Below are positions 1 to 11,000 of a stretch of DNA of 64,000 bases, piece after piece. The notes beneath the pieces are model-generated. The model was not told the DNA's origin, did no database searches, and worked only from the letters and a program-made list of their open reading frames with translations. The first letter of the stretch is position 1, and every line of letters starts with the position of its first letter. This stretch comes from Cordia subcordata (Eukaryota > Streptophyta > Magnoliopsida > Boraginales > Cordiaceae). The stretch spans positions 11,720,501 through 11,784,500 of the forward strand of contig JAPTOF010000008.1 of assembly GCA_028554755.1 (NCBI GenBank). The letters are read 5' to 3'. Position numbers and translations under genes: made by a program.

Positions 1-892
1 TATGCATATCTGACCTCTACGTCGGGGTGTTCGTTTGAGAATAGGAAACAGGACAATGTCCCATTTAGCCTTTCTCAAATAAGCTCATAGACACCAAATC
101 TTGCCCCCTTTTCGAATTTCATGGTAAATGCATAACTTGCTATTTATCTAGGGATGTTGCTTCTCTTCACTTTTAATGTTTTCTTCTTTGAAGGAGATAT
201 TGTATGGAAAGCAACATTTGTATAACTTTCAAAATTATCAATTCTAGAGATAAAATTTTTGGGAAGCTTTCAGTTTATGTTCAATGGGTTACTTTCCTGG
301 TAAAGTAATATTTAACATATTTGATCATAGTGTTTTATTATTCACATGTATACGTCTCTAATTTTTATATGAAAGTTGAAATTTGTATGTACAAATTTGC
401 TGGTGGACATGTATCTTAACTTTTCATAAAATCAAGTTGGCATCGATCAGCTTGGTATCCCCTGCACTAATCCTAACTTGTTGTAAAACCAAAAGGGGAT
501 CCATTTTACCCACCACAAGGGGATCTGCAGCGTTCTTTCTTCCAGGTATGTATATGTCATTTCTACTCTATAGTTTTACTTTTTAATTTGTGCCATATTA
601 TTTTTCTATGCTATACAGTAGTTCCCATTTTTATTATAATTATTTATAATGTTCTATCATATACAGTAAATGATCCTTATTCACAGAATAGCAGCCCTTA
701 CTAATAAATACCATATGCAATTCCTTTCCTATTATGTTTTTCATTTCTATGGTCACACGTCAACAAGAGATGTATATTTTTTTTAAGTATTTGATTACTC
801 AGTAAGCTAATAACCATCCTTTCTGTAGGTTATCATTGACTCTATTTACTCACTCAAACCAAATGATCAACGTTTCCACTTCCTTACTATAG

Positions 893-976
893 TTAGTTTT
901 CTTTTTGTTATTACTTTTATGTACTAACATTAATTTAGTTTTCTTTTTGTTATTACTTTTATGTACTAACATTAAT
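893..976. repeat. Perfect 42-bp tandem duplication
   Basis: Positions 893-934 and 935-976 carry the same 42 bases, starting TTAGTTTTC and ending ACATTAAT. The lack of differences suggests a recent duplication by replication slippage. Confidence 0.9.
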
Positions 977-1129
977 CTCGGTTGTAATTTTCACAATCAA
1001 TACTTAATTATTACATTACTTTCTTAGGAAAATTTGCCACCGTGTCTGGAATATAAAGAAGATAACTTCATACCAACTAATGTATCATATTGGGTCACCT
1101 CTTCGCCTTACATCCCTACCGTGGAAAGG

Positions 1130-1890
1130 GAACTTATCTTTGCCGAGCTACCTACGGTTAACATTCGCATGATGGAAAAAAATTCACCCCGCAACTTTAT
1201 AAAATTCGTTTGCCCTTCATTTGCATGATGAACTTGATTCAAGCTACCAATCATCTACTTCTATATTTTCGCGTTTAGATCAAATATAACATATTACCAT
1301 AGCTTATGGCTTTTGTGTTCAATCTTTTTGCCCCGAGTGAGCGAACTATGCTCCATTTTGTATAAAAGTTGTAAATATTAATTCCAATAACTTTTGCTCC
1401 TTTTTCTAGAAACTGCTGTTAACTGGAATCCTACATCATATTATCATATTGATTTAGATCCAAAAACTAACTTTGCTATATCATTCATATCATTAAACTT
1501 AAATGTCATCATTCTATATAAAACTCTGCATACACATATTTCATTTAAATGCATGTTTTTTCTTAGTTTATAACTAAGTCTTTACATAATTACATTGGCG
1601 AACTACCTCAACTTAACATTAATATGATTGAAAATTTTCACCCCACTACTTTATCAAATTCGTTTGCAATTCATTTGCATGCTAAACTCAATCAAAACCT
1701 GCCAATCCTATATTTTCACGTTTACAGGCAGATATAATGTATTGCAATAGTTTAAAACTTTTGTACTCTATCCTTTTGTCCGAAGTTTATATACTACTTC
1801 TTGTATGCAAGTTGTAAATATTAATAGCTATACCTTTTTGCTCCCTTTTCTAATGACTGCAATTAATAGTAATTCTAGCTCGTGTTATCA
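1130..1890. repeat. Diverged direct repeat, two ~300-bp copies
   Basis: Blocks 1130-1430 and 1597-1890 share an ordered series of landmarks: a GAGCTACCT/GAACTACCT start, TTCACCCC, AATTCGTTTGC, CATTTGCATG, TATATTTTCGCG/CACG, and GTTGTAAATATTAAT. The copies are diverged by substitutions and small gaps. The origin is unknown; an old tandem duplication inside a decayed transposon is plausible. Confidence 0.65.
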
Positions 1891-2183
1891 TTTTGCTTTG
1901 AATCCAAAAATAACTCTACTATCATTGACGTTTCGTGTTAAAAACTATGCTATTACACTTAAATGTAAGCATTCTACACACACTCTACATATAATATTCT
2001 ACCACATTTCATTTATATTCATGTTTTATCACCATTTTCATTTCAATCTTTAATTAGTTTCATTTCTCCCTATAACACATCCAACACCCCATGCATTGGT
2101 TAAATAAAAATATTTGAAATAATTTTTATGCCTTTGCCTACAAATTATCACTGGCTTATAAAAATTCCAAATTAGTGTTGTTT

Positions 2184-2219
<36 letters not shown>
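2184..2219. repeat. (AC)n(AT)n microsatellite
   Basis: An (AC)n run is followed directly by an (AT)n run. It is compound, simple-sequence and probably length-variable. Confidence 0.9.
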
Positions 2220-5200
2220 CGATTCACATTAATCCACTCCAATACATCACACTGTAATTTTCTTATTACAATATTATTTCCTTTCAATTACAAGATATTT
2301 GCATTTTTTCCTACTCTTATAACTCGAAATAACACAATTTATTTATTATTCTTATCTATTCTATTTGTTGAATTTTTGTATCATAATGCCCCGTGCATTG
2401 CACATGTGTCTCTCTAGTTATATTTTAGTACGAACGGGAAGGAGCTCTACTATATTAAAAAGATTCACTTTCTCATGTTACTATTCATTCATGAATCTTC
2501 TCCATGGTAATATTGTAATAACTTTCAAAATGAGGCATAAATGTTAATGGTGATTTATATAATATTTATTATGGCAAAGTTATGATTTCATTTTTAGCAT
2601 GAAAAATATATAATTTTACATTTACTTTTTTTTTTCCTTTTTTCCTTTGCTAGCTACATAATTTGTCTTTCAATTGTAGGAATTGGTTCGAGATTTTAAT
2701 ATTTTGAGTTTTGAGAGTGAAAAAACCTATTCAATCGGGTATTAAAATTCATAAAACCCAATCAGATTAAAGGAATTGGTTTAAATTTTGATGTTCAACT
2801 TTTTAAATTTTTAGAACCAAAAAAATTATTTGAATGGATAATTCTACATTTACTCAATTTTTCCTCTTTTCCTTCCCAATCAAAATTATATGCTTTCTTC
2901 TTTTCTCTATCACTCATACCCTTTTCGCTTCTGATATTTTAAAAATTTATCCTTGGGGTCAAAAAAATTATCTGATTAGGTTAAGGATGGAATTTGTTTA
3001 AATTTTTAAATTCAAAATTTTGAACTTCTAGGGATAAAAAACTATTAAATTAAACATTGAAAATCATAAAAGCTGACCTATGATATTTAGCTTTTAGGTT
3101 TTCTCGCATTCAAATTTTTTTTTGGGTTATATGTTAACACATATTATGCTAATTTACACTAAATTTGAAAATAGATAGATTTTTAAAATCACAATTTACT
3201 AATTTATACTAAATGTGAAATATGAAAAGTTGAAAATTAATAAATATAAAAATTTAAATTTACCAGTATTACAATTATTTAAATTCAAATAACTATCAAA
3301 TCATTCCAACTTACATTAAAATATTTATAGGCATCAAAAAAATAAAATTTAAAACTTTGGGACGGTTAATGTCATTATTTTTTTCCTCCTAACAAAAACC
3401 ATATGCTATCTTTTTTTTTTTTTTTTGGCTTCTCTGCTCATCATGTTTGTCAACTTTGAGTTTCTTAATTTTTAGGTTTAAATTTTTGAACTTTGAGAGC
3501 AAAAAACTATTCAATTGGGTATTGGAAACTATAGAACCGATCATAATTTAGATAGTGAGTTTGGGACTTTCCATTTCGTTTTTTTTATCATTTTGTTATT
3601 TGTTGAATCACGTTGTGTTACTTGAAATTAAATTTAATTATAGATATAAAATGTTGGACAAAAATAAATTCATAAGGTTTAAATTTATCTAAATTAAAAA
3701 TTTTTAAGTTTAAATAATTTAAAATCATCTCAAATTACATTAATATACTTGAGAAAAAAATTTAACGTTTCAATCAGGCTAATGTATAAATTTTATACTT
3801 AAAATTCTAATCAACTGAGGTAAAATACATAAAAAAAATTTAGATATTTTTAACCCCATATTCAACCAACTCTATAGTTTCAATAAATTCATTTTCATTC
3901 TATAATCAATCTGATCAAATTTATCAAAATAGCAAAGAACCAAAAATTAACACAGTTTTAGATTTCAATTTTTACAAAGAGGAACATAAGTATAAATAGA
4001 ATTTCTTTAACTCCTGGCAAAATTATTAAATTTTTCAATAAATATTTATCACATATTATAATATTAGACAATATAATTGTGCCTCGCATGTCTTTATTTT
4101 ACTAGTCTTTAAAAATATTCCCTGTTACCGGGGAAAAGAAAAAGTAAACAAAAGTCAAGGCCACGTAAGGGAGAATAATGCTTTTGCCTTTATTTCTCTA
4201 TTATTATAATGGACTTTCTGGTGAGGATGTGATTCTGAGATTCTTGTGCGCAATGGTCGGTTCGGAATTTATCTTTTAACGTTTACGGGTTAAGGAAATA
4301 TTAGTTAATGTTTCATGCTCCTAAAGTCGTAGTGCAATTTTGACCAAAAAAATGTCGTAATGTAGTAAAGAACATTTGTATATTAGAAATGTAAATTGGC
4401 CCATTGATTATATGGTGAAAGGGATTCGGGAGTTTATTATGCATGAGTCGTCTTCAAGCTAAGGTTGTTTTGATTAATTAATCAGTAGTTAAGTTTAGTG
4501 TACGATTTCACTAATGATCGCACTAGCTAAATTTTTCTTATTATAAAAGAGGAAAAGAACATTTGTCTATTACTAAATCATATAAAAAATTCACAAAAAA
4601 TTCTCTTGGAGAATATGCATAATATTTAGATATTTAAGTTATATCCTAAATTTTTGCAATATTTGTTAATTGATTCCAACATGTTTATAGACAAGTCAAC
4701 TTTGTGACATATTAAGTTGTTAGATCAATTCAGATAAATTTTCCCTTAGATTTGCATTTGAAATCTTTCCGACGAATTAGTTTTGCTTATAATAAAAGAT
4801 GTTAATTAAGATACTTTCCTAACTAATGTTTCATTCTAATATTCTAACACTACAACTTAATTCTTTAGTTCACTTTCCTCCTGTCATTTAAGATTTAAAA
4901 ATAAAATAATTAATCGTCATAATTAACATTCTAATGACGTAATTATGTGTTTTCTTTATTCCACATATATTTCATGACCCAAAAAAAAAAAAAGGAAAAT
5001 TCCTTCATCGATTCTAAATTCGTCAAACCGAAAAAAAAAAAGAAAGAAAAGGAAAAAAAATAAACGAATGCAAAAAGAAAAAAGCACACACTTGTGATTC
5101 AAGCAAAGGCGTCACAATCTCCAGTCGCTCTTCTCCTTCTACTTATTTGTTTATTAGCTTATCAATTATTATTCTCTCTTATTAAAATTCAAATTACCCC

Positions 5201-5460
5201 TCGCCTACTTAAAAGAACACACTAACTTATGCCAGTCATTATGAGCTTCATTACTTTGGTCTGACGTTCTCCCTCCCTTTGCACCTATTCGATAAGTGGT
5301 CAAATAACGATTTATTATGATTAAAAATATTCTATTTTATCAATATACATAAAATAAATTTCTCATTATAATAAATAAATAAATATAATTATATGTGTTT
5401 ATAATTATAAGCACACATATAGAGACCTCGTATCGGTAACTCTTCCGATCCTTTTCACTC
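2220..5460. other. AT-rich intergenic region with diverged short repeats
   Basis: No gene is recognisable. A phrase resembling 'TTTTGAACTTTGAGAGCAAAAAACTATTCAAT' in broken form recurs near 2690-2760, 3005-3075 and 3470-3545, which suggests an old dispersed or tandem repeat. The last kilobase, before the hydrolase gene, would contain its promoter, but no specific element is clear enough to call. Confidence 0.5.
2389..2417 (+). mobile_element. Possible Helitron 3' end, degenerate
   Basis: A CCCCGTGC / GCAC hairpin-like segment is followed about 9 bases later by CTAG and then T, as at the 3' end of plant Helitrons. The stem is imperfect (only GTGC/GCAC pairs cleanly), and no matching 5' TC end was identified to the left. 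Confidence 0.3.
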
Positions 5461-5461
5461 A

Positions 5462-5523
5462 CCTCACACACACACACACACTATATACACACACATACAT
5501 ACATACATATATATATATATATG
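5462..5523. repeat. Compound CA/TACA/TA microsatellite in the 5' flank of the hydrolase gene
   Basis: Runs of CA, ATAC and TA lie about 110-170 bp upstream of the hydrolase start codon, within its promoter or 5' leader. Length changes here could alter spacing in the promoter. Confidence 0.85.
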
Positions 5524-5613
5524 TAAATTATTTACATATAGTGTTCATGTTTGTATCTGCTTTTGATTAGTGAAGCGAGCTTAACTTTAGCTCTTTGTTA
5601 GATATATAGACGT

Positions 5614-5619
5614 ATGTGA
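5614..5619 (+). promoter_or_regulatory. Minimal upstream ORF (ATG TGA) before the hydrolase start
   Basis: An ATG at 5614 is followed at once by TGA, and the main ATG begins at 5631, 11 bases after that stop. If transcription starts upstream, ribosomes would meet a start-stop element first. Such minimal uORFs can stall ribosomes or limit re-initiation in plants. Function here is inference only. Confidence 0.4.
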
Positions 5620-5630
5620 ACGTGACAAAA

Positions 5631-8600
5631 ATGGAGGAGGTTGCGGGGTCGAAGTCATGGAGAGAAGAGTTGGCGAGCTTGGTGGAGGACACGGAGATAA
5701 TTTTCACCAGCGGAGATGCGGTGGGGATCTCGGCGCCGGCGTTTGAGGCGAAGAGATCGTCGGAGTTTGTGGACTCGCTGTCGTTTGAGGCGGAAGGGGG
5801 GGAGGTGGAGAGCGTGAGGGATCAGATCAAGGGTTTCGCGGCCGCGTGGGGAGAAATGGTGACGGAGTTTGGGAAAGGTGTTAGGGACGTGGTGCAGCAG
5901 AGTTTGCTGACCGAGGATTCTTACATTATGAGGAAAACTAGAGGTCCGCTGAACGAGGTTTCGGAAAAGTTGAGGTTTTTGAATGAGTACTTGCCGGAAG
6001 ATCGCGATCCGGTTCATGCTTGGCCTGTGATATTCTTCGTAATTCTCCTTGCCATGGCTGGTAAAAATTATTTGCTTTTTTTTTTTTTTTTACTTTTAAT
6101 AGTTTAAATTACTAATTTCTGTTTAGTATAAAAATTTGAATTTTATGTGTATTTGTTAGTTGATGTTATGTTGGGCACTTATAATTACAAATTTAAAGAG
6201 GATTAATCTTTTGGAGAAGGCGAATTATTCATGTCATGTAATTAATACCCAATTATTGGATTATGTGATTGATGTGAAAATGACCTCTGCTTAATTATTG
6301 GCCCAAAACTACCAGCCTCTTAAGCATGTGTTAAGGAGATTTACCGATATTCCCTGTATTAAAAAAAAAAAAGAAAAAAAGTGGCATCCTCATTGCGCCA
6401 AGCAGAACAAAGGGCCCGTTTTGGGTTGGCTTTTTCACATGAAAAAGCATCTTTTATTTTTCTTGAGAAAAATGCAATTTTTTTTTTATAATAAGAATTT
6501 GGCTTGCATTTAAAAAAAAGTTAAAACTATGAGAAAAACTTAAATTTAATTTTTTCTAGAAGTTAGAAATTTTAGCTTCTCAGAAAAAGGCAATTCAAAC
6601 GAGCTTTTAGAAAATGGCAATACAGATGAGCCTAAAATTCAGTTTTGGATTCACTCAACAGTTCAGAGTGCACATTAACCTGCTTTTGATATCAGTTGTG
6701 ATGAACTGAAGGTAACTACTAGCATGCCACTTCATCAGATGAAGCTTAATGAAATGGTGCAAAATGCTTAATCATGTTTTGGTAGTGGTAAAGAACACAA
6801 GCTATCATAAACAGGACTCAAGATTCTTTTTAGAATCAAAATGGATGACGGTGTATTATGCTTGTTGGATTAGTGGTTATTGCCTTTGATGTGAAGATAT
6901 TTTTGAAATTTAATTTTGCTTCTTTTGTCTAAAAGAACTTTCTGCACCAATTACAGGAAGTACTCAACATACCTAAACGAATGTTATATAATCATTGTGA
7001 GATATTATCCTAACTGAGCAATGTTTTCTGCTTACAGCTTTGAATGCAAATAGCACAACCGGTAGCTCGGTTCCTGTCGAGAAGAAAGTGTATATTCCTC
7101 CTCCTAGTGCTGCTCGTGTCCTGCTTCCAGATGGTAGATACATGGCATATGACGAGCTAGGAGTGACAGCTGATAGAGCTCGATTTTCTGTCATTGCTCC
7201 ACATAGTTTCCTCTCTTCTCGGCTTGGAGGTACATGTTCTCTGAAATTGTTGTCACCATTTAAAGCATTTAGATAAGAAGATTCTCATTAACATTGTGGA
7301 AAAGTTTGGTTCAGTATTGAAATGTAATACGTATGGTACATTTGCTAAAGGTATGGCAAGCATTAAAGTGCCACTGCTGGAGGAGTTTGGTGTTCGCTTG
7401 GTAACTTATGATCTTCCTGGTTTTGGAGAGAGTGATCCTCATCCAAGCAGGAACCTTAGCTCATCAGCTCTGGACATGCTACACTTGGCAGATGCTGTAG
7501 GAATAAGTGATAAGTTTTGGGTTTGGGGCTATTCCAGTGGAGCCATTCATGCTTGGGCTGCACTAAAATACATTCCCACCCGAATTGCAGGTGCAGTATA
7601 CCTTTTCATGGCTTTGTCAAATAAAAAGGAGGATACCTATATACCTGATAGAATATGTTTATTCTTGACTTAATTTATTCTACTTAATTTAGCAGATCAG
7701 TGAGGAGTCTAAAACTCTTTAAGAAGAATTCATTCTTACCTAAATATTGCAAAACATTTGACTGGCAACTACAGATTAAGTAGCATGAATTGCAAATTAT
7801 TCAAGTTTATCAAGATCCAATACCGTTTTGCTTTTTTGGGACTCCATTCAGCGTCTTCATGTGTAGGCGTAGCTTGTTAATAAGAAAATCATCTCTTGAG
7901 ACTATAATATTTTCGTGTCTTGTACTTGGGCTCTTCCCTTTCAGTGATTGCCTTTTCCTAATAGAAATAAATGATCACTTGTGAGTATTTAAAATTTGCA
8001 CTACCTAGGGTGCTTCAGCCAGAAAACACAAACAAGGTTGAAAAAACCACAAGTTTGAAGGCCTAGCATTGGTATCCCACCTAAATGGTGGAATGATCTG
8101 AAAGATATGCTGATTTAGTTGGTAACCACAGACTTGGGAGACTCACTGCTATGGTGGGCAGCAGTTGGCATAAAAAGTATGGGATGCTTGCAGTATGAAT
8201 TGTCAATCTCTACTCCCCAAGTGCCTACATTCCCAAATCTAAAATCATCCAAGTGTTTCAACATGAAGTAACTTGAACTAAGAACTTGCAACAAAGGGCC
8301 CATGAAATGTAATATCCTATAATTTTGCCTGTGGGTGAAGTAAAAATTTCTGCCCATCTGGCCAAAGTGTTGTGACTATGAGTAAGAAACATGTATTAAT
8401 CTCTTTCATAGTTAACATCTAACCCGTTTGCATTCTGATGCATCTGTTAAAAATTACAGGTGCAGCCATGTTTGCGCCATTTGTCAATCCATATGACTCA
8501 AGCATGACCAAGGAGATGTCTATAACTTGGAAAAACTGGACACGAAGAAGGAAGTTGATGTACTATTTAGCTCGTAGAATTCCCAAATTTCTCAGCTACT

Positions 8601-9611
8601 TCTATCGCCGAACTTTCCTATCTGGAAAACACGGCCAGATTGACAAGTGGTTGTCTTTGTCCCTGGGAGAAAAGGTGAGATCATGTTCATCTTGCATCCT
8701 TATATGATCACAAACAGAATTATAGGTATTTTCATTTGCTTCCATGATTGAACAGCGATGCTGGCATCCTTTTCCCTTCTGATTCTCTCTCTCTCTGTGG
8801 TTTACTTGAGGATTAGATACAACCCCCATCTTCTTGAAAAGAGCTCATTATAAATGATATGTAGCATGAGGGAAGAGCTTGTTCAATAAATTGGATGTAC
8901 CTAGGTTGATATAATTAAGATAACTTATAGCCCACTATTCTACATTTTCAGGATAATGCCCTCATTGAACAGCCAACCTTTGAAGAATTCTGGCACAGGG
9001 ATGTTGAGGAGTCAATCCGTCAAGGGAATATGAAACCATTTGTTGAGGAAGCTGTGTTAGAGGTGTCGAACTGGGGGTTTAGCCTGGTGGATCTTCAGGT
9101 GCAGAAGAAGTGTCCTGGCAGAGGCATTTTCCCTTGGCTCAAATTCATGTATAATCAGGCTGAATGCGAGCTGACTGGTTTTCTGGGTCCTGTTCACATA
9201 TGGCAGGTCTGTGCTCATTTCTCTTTTCACTTTTCTGTCTAATTGAAACATCTTACCGTGCCTTGAAGAAATGACCTTTTCTGATTTCAAATATCAGAGT
9301 GCAGAACCTGTGTACGATATCGTAATTCCTGATAATTCATGATCTTTATCAATGCTGAACAGGGGATGGATGATCGTGTTGTTCCGCCATCAATGACTGA
9401 TTATTTAACTCGGATTCTGCCTGATGCTACCGTGCATAAACTTCCAGGGGAAGGCCACTTCTCTTATTTCATCTTCTGTGATGAATGCCATAGACAAGTA
9501 ATCTCTACCCTTTTTGGGAGTCCACAAGGTCCGCTTGAAACCACAGATGAGACTGCTATAGGAGACAATAGTGAAAAGCAATCACTTCCAAATGATACTG
9601 CCACGGAATGA
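5631..9611 (+). CDS. Alpha/beta-hydrolase superfamily protein, membrane-anchored, six exons
   Basis: Coding exons deduced from GT..AG boundaries and frame are 5631-6060, 7038-7229, 7351-7590, 8460-8674, 8952-9206 and 9363-9611, giving 526 residues. The start is the ATG reading MEEVAGSKSW; an in-frame GTG at 5616 is not a credible start. A hydrophobic segment at about residues 131-146 (WPVIFFVILLAMAA) suggests one membrane anchor. The hydrolase domain follows: the nucleophile elbow is GYSSG with Ser269, the acid is probably Asp448 in GMDDRVVPP, and the base is His476 in GEGHFSYF, so the catalytic triad is intact. The N-terminal 130 residues are acidic and match no domain I recognise. Substrate is unknown; family members are esterases, lipases or related hydrolases. 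A MITE lies in intron 1. Exon structure is confident, biochemical function is only at superfamily level. Confidence 0.88.
6412..6604. mobile_element. MITE, 'GGGCCCGTTTGG' family, in hydrolase intron 1
   Basis: It begins GGGCCCGTTTTGGGTTGGC and ends with the approximate inverse, GGCAATTCAAACGAGC. The interior is T/A-rich with partial self-complementarity. It resembles elements at 12968-13205 and 21865-22096. No transposase is present, and target duplications were not clear by eye. Confidence 0.55.
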
Positions 9612-11000
9612 GATGTTAATCGTGTTCTGGAAAGTCATAATGTATATACTACAAGTCTGCTCCTGCGTTGGATGGGAGCATGAGCGGCATTTTGAAAGTA
9701 TAGTCACATTTCTAACAACAGCAACAGACCTTTTTGGAGCAATAGTGAGAGCATTAACAGTTTTTCTTTTAGCTGGGATTGCACCATAGCAAGTTTAAAG
9801 TTCACTTGTATAAGAGAAGCGAAATATAGATCAATTCTCACGCTGGTTTAGATGACTGTGATTGAACCATTTAAGGTTGAATTTCTCTTTCGTCATGCCC
9901 AAGCTATGATGTATTAGATTCTTCTTGCTTCTTTATTTGTCTAGACCAAACGTTCAAATTAAGGATTGGGCGTCTGTACAATGTATCGGCACAGGCACTT
10001 CATTTCAAGTGGTTACATTCCATTACTGCTTCCTCCACACGGTGGCTATCAAATGCACACTTATGTTCTGTTTGTTATAGTCTTATTTTAAGATACTTAT
10101 CTTATTGAAATAATGATAAATCTTATAAGATTTAAGAAATCTTATCATGCATCTTATGTAAATTCAAACCAAAATTATACTTTTTATCTTATAAGAAATA
10201 AATAATCCATCTTATCTTATTTTTTACAATTATAGAATGAATGATACATGTAATAAAATATTTTAAATTTTATAAGATATTTTTAAATTTTAATAGAATA
10301 AGCATTTTACAATAAGATCATTCCAAACACACTATTGGTGGTCATTATAGCGGAAAATGTTGCAGAATTACCGAGCAAGGGCAAACATATGATAAGTAAA
10401 TATATAACTTTGAGTGTGATCAGACAACCAAGACTCAGAACAATGACAGAGCGGCTTATGATTGAGTGATAGATTGGTTGATGCCTGAAGCAGGTTCGAC
10501 CGAAGGAATGAGACATAAGGTGAATTGTACGGCCCAATGACAAACAAACTTGCAGGCAGAGCACTTTCAGGGACTATCTTCCTTCTTGCTTACTTGACTT
10601 CCAATTTGTGCGGAGATGAACACGAAAGCATACTGAAACTGATGAAACTGGACAAAACATAAACAAGAGGACTAGTATTATGTTTTTCCATGGCCACCTT
10701 CAACATTTCAGAAATGGTCATAGCAACGTTTTTGAAGTACAACATTTCAAAAAGGGGTTTGTAACAGTATAAGACACATTAAATGCGGATAAAGATTTTT
10801 CTTACATTGAGTAAAGTTTGCAATAAGCAAGAAGGGAACTCTGGAACACTATACAGCTATTGGGTCCTAACGAGTTGAAAAAAGACCCCTAAATATATGC
10901 CTATTGCTTGGCAAGCCAGGTCAAGAAGATATTCACCAACAAAGCTATCGATCCATGGCTGCTGCTGCTTCTCAAATCTCATCATTTCTTATTGGTGAGA
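9612..11000. other. Intergenic region between convergent hydrolase and TIM14 genes
   Basis: The left part should hold the hydrolase 3' untranslated region and the right part that of TIM14. Between them, 10075-10325 is AT-rich with many short palindromes built on CTTATAAGAT / ATCTTAT, possibly a decayed small inverted-repeat transposon. No other gene is supported. Confidence 0.5.

Larger units (their letters stand above)
1..2160. other. AT-rich region without a recognisable gene
   Basis: No ORF here has a recognisable domain or a convincing exon chain. The stretch holds a perfect 42-bp tandem duplication (893-976) and a diverged direct repeat of about 300 bp (1130-1430 and 1597-1890), annotated separately. 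Short peptides around 383-586 and 1034-1228 lack homology that I can recognise. The pattern suggests decayed mobile DNA, possibly the body of a Helitron ending near 2417, but that is inference. Confidence 0.5.

Noticed and set aside
5616..5630. Upstream GTG start adding MNVTK to the hydrolase
   Set aside because: Nuclear plant genes rarely start at GTG, and a normal ATG with the coding-like MEEVAGSKSW follows at 5631.
5655..6017. 120-residue ORF on the minus strand
   Set aside because: It is the antisense shadow of hydrolase exon 1, with no domain or splice context.
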